Origin: an uncultured Lachnospiraceae bacterium
GTDB taxonomy: Bacteria > Bacillota > Clostridia > Lachnospirales > Lachnospiraceae
Assembly: GCA_937950565.1 (NCBI GenBank)
Contig: CALFCS010000008.1
Span: 1-12,244 of the forward strand
Length of the DNA: 12,244 nucleotides
Reading direction: 5' to 3'
The translations under genes and the position numbers were made by a program. The notes beneath the pieces were generated by a model, which was not told the origin of the DNA, did not search any database, and worked only from the letters and a program-made list of their open reading frames with translations. Positions within the stretch are counted from its first letter, which is position 1; the number at the start of each line of letters is the position of its first letter. This document shows, piece by piece, positions 1 through 6,309 of this stretch.

Positions 1-46
1 GGACAGGTGGCTCTCGCCACACCGGACTGGCGGCTCTGCCGCACCG
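1..46. repeat. GC-rich double hairpin (REP-like repeat), cut by window edge
   Basis: Two near-identical GC-rich units lie side by side. Unit 1 folds as GTGGC (7-11), loop TCTC, GCCAC (16-20). Unit 2 folds as GCGGC (30-34), loop TCT, GCCGC (38-42). Both are followed by ACCG. The second T-A pair of stem 1 is C-G in stem 2, so both strands changed together and pairing is kept. The element is far richer in GC than the DNA that follows. It may be a repetitive extragenic palindrome or a terminator-like structure without a U-run. One frame is also open from the window edge to a TAA at 70-72, so the tail of an upstream gene cannot be excluded. Confidence 0.5.
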
Positions 47-64
47 TAATATTCAAGGACCACG

Positions 65-100
65 ATAAATAAAAGTGAAGCGTTAATAAAAAGTGGAGCG
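65..100 (+). repeat. Imperfect 18-bp tandem repeat before the first gene
   Basis: Two 18-bp units (65-82 and 83-100) match at 14 of 18 positions, sharing the core AAAAGTG-AGCG. They lie immediately upstream of, and run into, the GAGGA ribosome binding site (100-104) of the 1102-residue protein gene. An operator or leader role is possible, but no function is shown by the sequence. Confidence 0.3.
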
Positions 101-111
101 AGGAACAAAGG

Positions 112-3100
112 ATGGATGAAACAGGGGAAAAAGGACATATAGAAAGTGAAAAATGTAATGGTTCGTGTATAAATACAGATGATAATTCATGTGTTTGCAC
201 AGAGTGTTATATTTCTACTGAATCCAGCATACATACCAGACGATGTTTTATGACAGGGGAATACTGTTCGCAGAAAACAAATATTCAGAGGGAAAGAAAG
301 CGATTATATGAAAAAGAACAAAAATTGACAGTTGCAGCTTTTGTTATTATGAACTTTTCTGATATGTCTGATGTGGTATACAAATGGAGAATTAGATCAT
401 TTATTAAAACATTGAAGAAATATCTGTATGTGGATGAAAATACAAATCGCCTATATTGTACTACAAGTAAGGATAATAAGAAAGAAGGATTAAAACCGGT
501 AGAGAGGATTAAAGTTATTCGGTCAGATTCTGATCCGGCTTCTAATTATGTTATTTGTAGTAGGATTTGCCAGCAGATACAAATAGCAGATCTGGTTATT
601 GTGGATGTATCCAGTCAGAACCCCAATGTTTTTTACGAGTTTGGTATGGCGGTTGCGTTGGAGAAGTTAATATTGCCAATTTGTTTCAGCGAAAGTTTTT
701 ATAAGATTGAGTATCCTGAAAGGTTAGTTAAAGCATATGAAAAAGAAAAGATTAAGCATGAAGAGAAGTTGCGTTTAGAAAAACATATGGGATGTTACCC
801 ATGGAGAAAAATATTATTTGAATATTATGGAATCCGTTACCGGCAGACAGAAAAGAAAAAAGGTGCACATTATATTAAGTTTGAGGATGCCGTGAAAGAA
901 AAATATGGATTTGAAGATATGAAGTATGACCGTTTTCCTTATGATAAGAAAATAAAGAAAGAAGAAACAAAAGAAAATGGACAGAATCAGAATGATGATG
1001 GCTTCAAAATTGGTAAAATGATTTATGAAAGATTGCAATCACAGTATAATGATGCAACGAAACAGGATAACACACTTGTGGTATATACAATGGAAGGTTT
1101 TTTGAATGAAGATGAGGCAGGAAGGTGTATTGTAAACTTTTATCATAGTATTACGGAACGAATGAGGCAAGAACAGTGTTTCTGTGGTGAGCGTGTGGGT
1201 GTTCTCGTGCAGGGTAATGTGATACCGGAAAGTGATAAGGATGCAAAAAGTCGGAGACATCTTCTTTATAATGTGGGAGAAATTATTCATATCGGGGTGA
1301 ATGAGGCGACATATTTGACAATGGAACGAAAGGTAAAGTCAGAGGATGTGCTTAGACCTTCGAAAGAGCTGGATAAAAAAATAGGTGAGGAAGTTAATGT
1401 GTCTTCTAAAAAAAATATTAAGCGCTTTATAAAAAATCATACCAGCAATAGAGGAATGATTGTTTACCCGAATAATCCTGTTTATGTGGATAGGTTAGAT
1501 AATCTCCTTTCAGAAGATATGTTTGCGAAGAAAGAAGAAAAGAGCTGTTATCCATTAGATGCATTCTGTCTTTATCATGTGATGCTGAAGACGCTTCGTT
1601 ATACAAATGAGATTGTAGTTGACATTACAGATAATTGTTTGCAATCTTTGTTTTGGCTTGGAGCCGCTCATGGTTCGGAGGTTTATGCAGTTACGGTGAA
1701 ACATGAGCTTTCAGAAAAACAACGAGAAATTATAATGGGTTCTTTGGAGGATAAACCGCGGAATGTGTTTGATGTTGCCGGTTTGTGGACTGCATATTAT
1801 TATTCTTATGATACAGAAGGTTTTTATCATCAATTGGCCTTGGCACAATTTGGAATTGAAAAACATTCAAAGATTATTCCTTTTAATGTTAGCTGGAATA
1901 ATCCTGAAGATGAAGAAGATTTTGAAGATGAAGAAGATTTCGAAGATAAAGAAAACCCCAAAGATGTAATGAAGCTCAAGAATAGAGAAACAAAATTAGC
2001 TTTGGAATCGTATTACCGTAGGCGTTTTTGGAATGCAATGTTGCGCTATAATCGTCTTAGGATTTATTTGTCGCAGCATGATGATAAGGATAGAAGTAAT
2101 GATCAGCCAAGGGCAAGTGCTGCTAAATGGGATATGGATGCTGCTTCGGCTTTGACACACTATCTTTCTAAACGTTCGATGATTGGAGAATATGTGGTAA
2201 TTACACTTCCGAGAAAGAAAAAAGATAAAAATGCAGAAAAAGTCAATTTTATTTGTATTGGCCAGCCTGCAATGCCCCTGGAGAAGAGTTTGGCTCAACA
2301 TATTCAGGAAAAATGCTGTAGTAGTTCTATTCATATACATAAGCAGACTGTGCAAAAGCTAGAGGTGGATGGATGTGAAAAAAAAGAAATACAAATTAAG
2401 GGATTTTCAAATTTGCAGACAGGGAAGGAACAAGAGGGCGCTTTTATGTATCTTCCATGGGCAGAATGTGTTGAGTGTAATGTAAGAAAAAGCTTAGAAA
2501 ATAGTCCTCCTACTAAACAGTTTAACAGCTCTGTAGAGGAATGTATTCCCCGAGGAATAGGTTATGTCTGTCCTTTAGAAGGAGGGATTGCCCATGGAGA
2601 AATTGCACAGCTTATTTTGTGGCGTGAGGATGAAGAGGAAAAAGGAAAAGATAATCATTTTCGGGTATCAATTGTTGGAAGTTCGGGACCGGCAACATTT
2701 GGTCTTTCTTCCTTATTTGTTGATGAAGGACAGAAGCTTCGTGATTTCCTTAAAGATGAGAAGAACGACAGTCGATGTAGTAGTAACATAGAGAAGAACG
2801 ACAGTCGATGCAGCAGTAACATAGAGGAGAACGAAGAAGCGTTACTTTATGAATTGCAGGCGAGCGTAAGGGAGAAGTTATTCAATCTTTTATTGGATGA
2901 TTTGAAAACTAGGGTTTTGGATATTTTAACACAAGGAAAGTGGGAGACTAATCCAGAAGAAACAGAAGAAAGGTATTATATTTATTGCGGGCTTGTGCTT
3001 CATGCAGTATATTCTTATTTAAGTACAGTCTTTTACCGGTATTTTTTTCCTTTTTTATCAGAAAAAGATATTCATCGTATTTATAATGGGGTGTTTGTTT

Positions 3101-3420
3101 TTGTGAATTCCATGAAGAGTGCTAAGCAAAGTCCATTTTGTTTAGACTATGTTGCGGATATGGAATTAGATCAGGGTCCGGCTATTGATAATAAACATGT
3201 AGAAAAAATCATAAAAATAATTCCTGAAAGAGTGAAAGAGCTTCTGGATAAGTTTAAGGGACTGGAAGCTTTTTATGAAGTGCATGTAGAGGTAGATGAG
3301 GAGAAAAGAAATGAGAATTTGTCGGAGGATGTAAAAAGTGAAGATGTGAGAAAAGTAGTATCACTCAAAACATTAAAGGATGATAAGGAATTTCAAAAGA
3401 TTAATTTCTATCTTTGTTAA
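112..3420 (+). CDS. Large multidomain protein with NDT/TIR-like nucleotide-hydrolase domain; putative defence signal enzyme or sensor
   Basis: The protein has 1102 residues; ATG is preceded by GAGGA with 7-nt spacing. Residues 15-52 are Cys-rich (C15, C19, C27, C29, C32, C45, C52), possibly binding metal. Residues 72-191 look like a nucleoside 2-deoxyribosyltransferase/TIR-like Rossmann domain: strand AAFVIMNF (75-82), strand IKVIRSD (133-139), then ADLVIVD (159-165) and NPNVFYEFG (170-178), where E176 sits where the catalytic Glu of NDT enzymes is expected. Residues 498-530 (NEIVVDITDN, LFWLGAAHG) look like a second copy with W515 in place of that Glu. An acidic repeat (599-614) and an 11-residue tandem repeat (883-904) mark linkers. 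The middle (680-880) and helical C-terminus, with an aromatic stretch at 955-982, are unrecognised. It heads a likely operon with a TM-macro effector gene, so I infer it makes or senses a nucleotide signal. The NDT-like call is motif-level only. Confidence 0.8.
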   Translation: MDETGEKGHIESEKCNGSCINTDDNSCVCTECYISTESSIHTRRCFMTGEYCSQKTNIQRERKRLYEKEQKLTVAAFVIMNFSDMSDVVYKWRIRSFIKTLKKYLYVDENTNRLYCTTSKDNKKEGLKPVERIKVIRSDSDPASNYVICSRICQQIQIADLVIVDVSSQNPNVFYEFGMAVALEKLILPICFSESFYKIEYPERLVKAYEKEKIKHEEKLRLEKHMGCYPWRKILFEYYGIRYRQTEKKKGAHYIKFEDAVKEKYGFEDMKYDRFPYDKKIKKEETKENGQNQNDDGFKIGKMIYERLQSQYNDATKQDNTLVVYTMEGFLNEDEAGRCIVNFYHSITERMRQEQCFCGERVGVLVQGNVIPESDKDAKSRRHLLYNVGEIIHIGVNEATYLTMERKVKSEDVLRPSKELDKKIGEEVNVSSKKNIKRFIKNHTSNRGMIVYPNNPVYVDRLDNLLSEDMFAKKEEKSCYPLDAFCLYHVMLKTLRYTNEIVVDITDNCLQSLFWLGAAHGSEVYAVTVKHELSEKQREIIMGSLEDKPRNVFDVAGLWTAYYYSYDTEGFYHQLALAQFGIEKHSKIIPFNVSWNNPEDEEDFEDEEDFEDKENPKDVMKLKNRETKLALESYYRRRFWNAMLRYNRLRIYLSQHDDKDRSNDQPRASAAKWDMDAASALTHYLSKRSMIGEYVVITLPRKKKDKNAEKVNFICIGQPAMPLEKSLAQHIQEKCCSSSIHIHKQTVQKLEVDGCEKKEIQIKGFSNLQTGKEQEGAFMYLPWAECVECNVRKSLENSPPTKQFNSSVEECIPRGIGYVCPLEGGIAHGEIAQLILWREDEEEKGKDNHFRVSIVGSSGPATFGLSSLFVDEGQKLRDFLKDEKNDSRCSSNIEKNDSRCSSNIEENEEALLYELQASVREKLFNLLLDDLKTRVLDILTQGKWETNPEETEERYYIYCGLVLHAVYSYLSTVFYRYFFPFLSEKDIHRIYNGVFVFVNSMKSAKQSPFCLDYVADMELDQGPAIDNKHVEKIIKIIPERVKELLDKFKGLEAFYEVHVEVDEEKRNENLSEDVKSEDVRKVVSLKTLKDDKEFQKINFYLC
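1906..1953 (+). repeat. 18-bp acidic tandem repeat inside the large protein gene
   Basis: Two 18-bp units (1906-1923, 1924-1941) differ only at the last base (T/C) and are followed by a partial third copy. They encode EDEEDF twice and then EDKE, a charged and probably disordered linker between the degenerate second Rossmann-like region and the following domain. Confidence 0.8.
2758..2823 (+). repeat. 33-bp in-frame tandem duplication in the large protein gene
   Basis: Two 33-bp units (2758-2790 and 2791-2823) encode EKNDSRCSSNI twice (residues 883-893 and 894-904). They differ at two bases, TGT/TGC and AGT/AGC, both silent. A partial third unit (GAGGAGAAC) follows. The unit length keeps frame, so copy number could vary without breaking the protein. 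The repeat sits in a hydrophilic linker before the helical C-terminus. Confidence 0.85.
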
Positions 3421-3464
3421 AATATGCATAGAAGAATAGCCAAAAATAAAAGAGGTGCCTGGAT

Positions 3465-4331
3465 TTGATTGAGTATATGAAAAAAAGTGCTACATGGGCT
3501 TTTGGTATTATTTCTGTAATTTTGGCCTTTGTTCCAGAGGCGGTTTTTGGAAAAGTTATATGGATACCAGATGCTGTTCTTGAAGAATTTAAATGGTTCG
3601 GAAACGATACTTCAGATGTAAATATTATTATAACTCGTATTTTGATTTATTTTGCGATATGGATTTTTACATCAATCGTATATAGGCTTTATCTGGTTAT
3701 GCGCAGAAAAATCAAAATTAAAGGGAATAATTACACAATTATGGTAGAATATGGGGATTTGTTCAAAACCAGAAAATGTAAAAGGGTAATTAATTTTGAT
3801 GAGTGTTTTTCAACACATGTTGGAAGTGCACCTGCTGATATAAAGCCTACTTCAATTTGTGGACAATATTTAATGGCTAATCCTGATATAAGCCAGGAGA
3901 AAATGCAGACGTTAATATCCAATGCACATCTTAAGCCGGTTGAAATTGGCTCAAAATATCAGAATAAGGTTCGGTATGAATCAGGCCGGATAGTGCCTAT
4001 GGGGAATGATTTACTGATGGCATTTGCAAAATTAGATGAAAATGGATTAGGCAGGTTATCACGAGATGAGTTTCTGGAGTGTTTATCAATATTATGGGAA
4101 GAGATTGATAAGTATTATGCACAAATGGATGTATGTATACCTATATTAGGTGCAGGATTGACGCGCTTTGATGGTGGTTCGGGCGCATCAATTCCGCAGC
4201 AAGAATTGCTTGACATGATAATTTGGTCATACAAATTAAGTCCCAATAAAATAAAAGCATCTTGTAAATTACGCATCATATGCAAGAAATGTGATGGATT
4301 TTCGTTGAATAAAATTGACTCAGTAATATAA
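3465..4331 (+). CDS. Two-TM plus macro-like domain protein, resembling type II Thoeris ThsA effector (DUF6430)
   Basis: The protein has 288 residues. A TTG start is chosen because AGAGGTG (3451-3457) sits 7 nt upstream; ATG at 3477 (residue 5) is the alternative but lies 19 nt away. Two hydrophobic helices (about 10-28 and 53-77) are followed by a basic stretch RRKIKIK and then a macro-like fold: VEYGDLF (94-100), INFDECFST (109-117), CGQYL (132-136), PILGAGLTRF (226-235) and QQELLDMI (245-252). This order matches my memory of the family Pfam calls DUF6430/ThsA macro. In type II Thoeris the TM-macro ThsA is activated by a histidine-ADP-ribose signal made by a TIR protein and damages the membrane. 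Here the partner upstream is an NDT/TIR-like protein 44 nt away, with no terminator between. The family call is good; the ligand is unknown. Confidence 0.78.
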   Translation: MIEYMKKSATWAFGIISVILAFVPEAVFGKVIWIPDAVLEEFKWFGNDTSDVNIIITRILIYFAIWIFTSIVYRLYLVMRRKIKIKGNNYTIMVEYGDLFKTRKCKRVINFDECFSTHVGSAPADIKPTSICGQYLMANPDISQEKMQTLISNAHLKPVEIGSKYQNKVRYESGRIVPMGNDLLMAFAKLDENGLGRLSRDEFLECLSILWEEIDKYYAQMDVCIPILGAGLTRFDGGSGASIPQQELLDMIIWSYKLSPNKIKASCKLRIICKKCDGFSLNKIDSVI

Positions 4332-4414
4332 TGAAATTTAGATGTGTTTCCAGAAAAGGAAAACGAATTTAATAGGAAATTAGGAGATAGAGAGAGTATT
4401 ATTAGGAGGAGTTT

Positions 4415-5266
4415 ATGGGAGAATTATCATCTGTAATAATATCAGGAGTTGTATGGGATGCCATTAAAAAAGGAGTAAGTATTACAACAGGATATTTAAA
4501 GGGAAAATTATCAAATTGGTTATTGGATGACCAAACTATAGAAAAAATTAAAGAGTGTGTATGTGATATTCCAGATGCATATCTTATATCAGAAGAAATG
4601 ATAAAAGCATATATTAATTCGAATGAAGAAATATTGTCTGTTTTGGAAACGGCAAAGGGGCCTAATGTAAGTATAAGTCAAAACATTGAACATAATGAAG
4701 GAATTGTGATTGGTAATAATCAGGGAACAGTTAAAATAAAACAGTATACGAATAGTGAAAAGCCAAGAAATACGTTAGAAAATAAATTGAGTTTGACCAA
4801 AACGAGATCAAAATTTAATCCGGTACAGGTAGTGAAGTCTTTTTCATTCATAAGGGAAAATTGTGTTTTGGAAGATGGGATGAACGTCTATGCAGATGTA
4901 GTGATTCCGAAAGAGGTAAAGGAAAAAGAAGGTTGTCAGTTTTTAATGATATTATTTTCATATATTCCATCAGAAAATTGGATAAACTTTTTTGATGAAA
5001 ATTATAAGATGAAGTTTTATTTAGAAACATCTGAGAATATAAAGCAGGTACAATTACAAATAAAGGATTCGCATCAACAGCAATTTGTTGATGTAGGGGT
5101 TCATGATGGGGAATTCTATTATTCTCTTGCAGAAATAGCTCCGAAACAGTCATGGAAAGATATACGCGAAATTTGTTTCACGATTTTTGCGGATGATAGT
5201 TATATTGTGGGTGAGAAAGGATATATACGGATAAAAGATTTTGAGTTGGAGAGAGTGGGGAATTGA
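4415..5266 (+). CDS. Putative defence-operon protein: helical N-terminus, GN-rich linker, jelly-roll/CBM-like C-terminus
   Basis: The protein has 283 residues; ATG follows AGGAGG (4404-4409) with 5-nt spacing, the strongest SD of the three-gene group. Residues 1-80 are predicted helical (WDAIKKGV, then a possible short amphipathic segment) and I do not recognise them. Residues 84-110 (VSISQN, IVIGNNQGTVKIKQ) are a beta-prone Asn/Gly linker of a kind often seen in conflict-system proteins. Residues 145-281 have alternating strands ending in SWKDIREICFTIF and GYIRIKDFELERV, resembling the end of carbohydrate-binding jelly rolls. There is no signal peptide, so it is probably cytosolic and the beta domain may bind something other than an extracellular glycan. 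It lies 83 nt after the TM-macro gene on the same strand with no terminator seen. Function is unknown; it may be an accessory or sensor protein. Confidence 0.7.
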   Translation: MGELSSVIISGVVWDAIKKGVSITTGYLKGKLSNWLLDDQTIEKIKECVCDIPDAYLISEEMIKAYINSNEEILSVLETAKGPNVSISQNIEHNEGIVIGNNQGTVKIKQYTNSEKPRNTLENKLSLTKTRSKFNPVQVVKSFSFIRENCVLEDGMNVYADVVIPKEVKEKEGCQFLMILFSYIPSENWINFFDENYKMKFYLETSENIKQVQLQIKDSHQQQFVDVGVHDGEFYYSLAEIAPKQSWKDIREICFTIFADDSYIVGEKGYIRIKDFELERVGN

Positions 5267-5331
5267 TGAACTGGTATGGAGGTTCCATGACCAGGGGCTT
5301 GCAGCAGTTTTGCCAATGATTCTGTTTTGTG

Positions 5332-5359
5332 TTGAAAAATAATGTGCTTTTGGTAGAAT
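5332..5359 (+). promoter_or_regulatory. Promoter with extended -10 ahead of small ORF
   Basis: TTGAAA (5332-5337) and TAGAAT (5354-5359) are spaced by 16 bp, each one mismatch from consensus, and TGG directly before the -10 gives an extended -10. Transcription would start near 5366, inside the LexA-like palindrome. Confidence 0.55.
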
Positions 5360-5361
5360 TG

Positions 5362-5373
5362 AAACATATGTTC
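5362..5373. promoter_or_regulatory. LexA (SOS) box-like operator
   Basis: AAACATATGTTC contains the perfect 10-bp palindrome AACATATGTT (5363-5372). It differs from the Gram-positive LexA/DinR core GAAC-N4-GTTC at only the first base. It lies 2 bp after the -10 element, a position where a bound repressor would block transcription. Confidence 0.5.
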
Positions 5374-5450
5374 TTGCAAAAGCTCATTGAGAATTTGTGC
5401 AAAATGTGGTACATTTAAAATGTATTTTGAAGGATGGAAAGGTGGATGCC

Positions 5451-5594
5451 ATGAATAACATTGATATTGCCAATGGAATCGTATTTCAGAAATCAGAAGT
5501 AAGTAAGGATAGTTTCGATGAGACGGTTGTAATGTTTTCCTACAAAAAACCTGACAGCGTAATTAACGTAAAAGTGGGGTTTGGCGAGACATAG
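5451..5594 (+). CDS. Small hypothetical protein (47 aa), possibly SOS-controlled
   Basis: This short reading frame starts at ATG 5451, which has an AAAGGTGG ribosome binding site (5438-5445) with 5-nt spacing. An in-frame GTG at 5397 would extend it to 65 residues but has no SD. The product (MNNIDIANGIVF...VGFGET) is not recognised; it has no membrane helix and ends in a beta-prone VINVKVGF stretch. It lies between an SOS-like promoter and a strong terminator, so it would be a monocistronic transcript of about 300 nt. It may be a real small protein, a remnant of a larger SOS gene, or incidental to a regulatory RNA. Confidence 0.4.
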   Translation: MNNIDIANGIVFQKSEVSKDSFDETVVMFSYKKPDSVINVKVGFGET

Positions 5595-5632
5595 GTCCTT
5601 TGGGAGCCTGTTTACAGCGCTCAGGGTGGGAT

Positions 5633-5674
5633 GAGAAAGAATAACTTTGGCATGGGTTGTTCTTTCTCTTTTTG
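5633..5674 (+). terminator. Intrinsic terminator (13-bp stem, U5)
   Basis: GAGAAAGAATAAC (5633-5645) pairs with GTTGTTCTTTCTC (5656-5668) over 13 bp with one U-G wobble and a 10-nt loop; TTTTTG follows at once. It separates the left region from the next transcription unit. A weaker hairpin (GAGCCTG/CAG-c-GCTC, 5604-5622) precedes it. Confidence 0.85.
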
Positions 5675-5742
5675 TATTTGGTTGTAAAATTGACTATAAA
5701 ACAAAAAGCAAGAAACAATACTGTATCAAACGGAAAATTCAG

Positions 5743-5771
5743 TTGTGAAAAAGCAGGTTAAAGGGTATAAT
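5743..5771 (+). promoter_or_regulatory. Sigma-A promoter for the recombinase-like gene pair
   Basis: TTGTGA (5743-5748), 17 bp, TATAAT (5766-5771). The expected start near 5778 supports translation from ATG 5810 (leader about 32 nt) rather than ATG 5789. Confidence 0.7.
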
Positions 5772-5809
5772 GTAAAAAAAGAATTTAAATGGAAGATAGG
5801 ACGAATTTT

Positions 5810-6250
5810 ATGGAATTTGATTATGAAGAGTATGAAGAAAAATGCAAAGTGATACGGGAAGAAAATGAGCGGTTGCTGGAAATATTTGAGGAGTCAATGC
5901 AGAATTTGAAACCTCAGACAGTGAAAAGGCATTTGTCGAATGTTGATTTTTACATCAATGATTATTTACTATACGAGGATGCACATACATTTGAGACTGG
6001 CGTGTGGAAAGTGGATGACTTTTTAGGATACTTTTTTATAAGGAAATGCATGTGGTCTACGCCGGGAACAATAAAAAGTACAGCGGCAAGTATCAAGCGG
6101 TTTTATAAATGCATGATGGAGAATGATATGATTCAAAAATCAGACTTTGAATATTTGTGTGAAACGATAAAAGAAGGTATGCCAGAATGGCAGGCGACTT
6201 GCGCTTCTTATAATAATCCGGATGAAGATGACCCATTTGACATATGGTAA
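5810..6250 (+). CDS. Stand-alone tyrosine-recombinase core-binding (SAM-like) domain protein
   Basis: The protein has 146 residues from ATG 5810, chosen because AGGA (5798-5801) lies 8 nt upstream. ATG 5789 would add 7 residues but has no SD and is only about 11 nt from the predicted transcript start. Residues 22-125 look like the helical core-binding domain of phage integrases and Xer proteins: LKPQTVKRHLSNVDFYINDY (33-52), a middle helix FLGYFFIRK, and TPGTIKSTAASIKRFYKCM (84-102). The catalytic domain with its R-H-R-Y residues is absent, and the protein ends in an acidic tail, PDEDDPFDIW. It could bind DNA without recombining it, or be an adaptor. It is 59 nt ahead of the DUF6904-like gene and probably co-transcribed with it. 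Confidence 0.7.
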   Translation: MEFDYEEYEEKCKVIREENERLLEIFEESMQNLKPQTVKRHLSNVDFYINDYLLYEDAHTFETGVWKVDDFLGYFFIRKCMWSTPGTIKSTAASIKRFYKCMMENDMIQKSDFEYLCETIKEGMPEWQATCASYNNPDEDDPFDIW

Positions 6251-6309
6251 TTATTGCTTTGAGTGAGATAAATTAGGAAGCAATGAAGAAATGATGGAGG
6301 TGTATTACA

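Noticed and set aside
112..1000. Canonical TIR domain in the large protein
   Set aside because: The motif set (ADLVIVD, NPNVFYEFG) fits the NDT-like family better than classic TIR; the two folds are related, so I use NDT/TIR-like.
1763..1969. A 68-residue plus-strand frame inside the large gene
   Set aside because: Its Lys/Ile-rich repeats are the shifted reading of the acidic repeat; no independent signal.
814..2355. Minus-strand open frames within the large protein gene (such as 814-1038, 1039-1290, 1996-2355)
   Set aside because: They lie opposite a long gene with recognisable motifs, are AT-rich and hydrophobic by composition, and show no SD-supported or family-like sequence.
2758..2823. 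Possible CRISPR-like array in the 33-bp repeats
   Set aside because: The two copies are adjacent with no spacer and remain in frame with the coding sequence.
5271..5294. Intrinsic terminator after the three-gene operon
   Set aside because: A stem is present but no U-run follows it.
5266..5319. A 17-codon frame overlapping the third gene's stop (TGATG)
   Set aside because: Very short, no family likeness; kept only as context for the hairpin.
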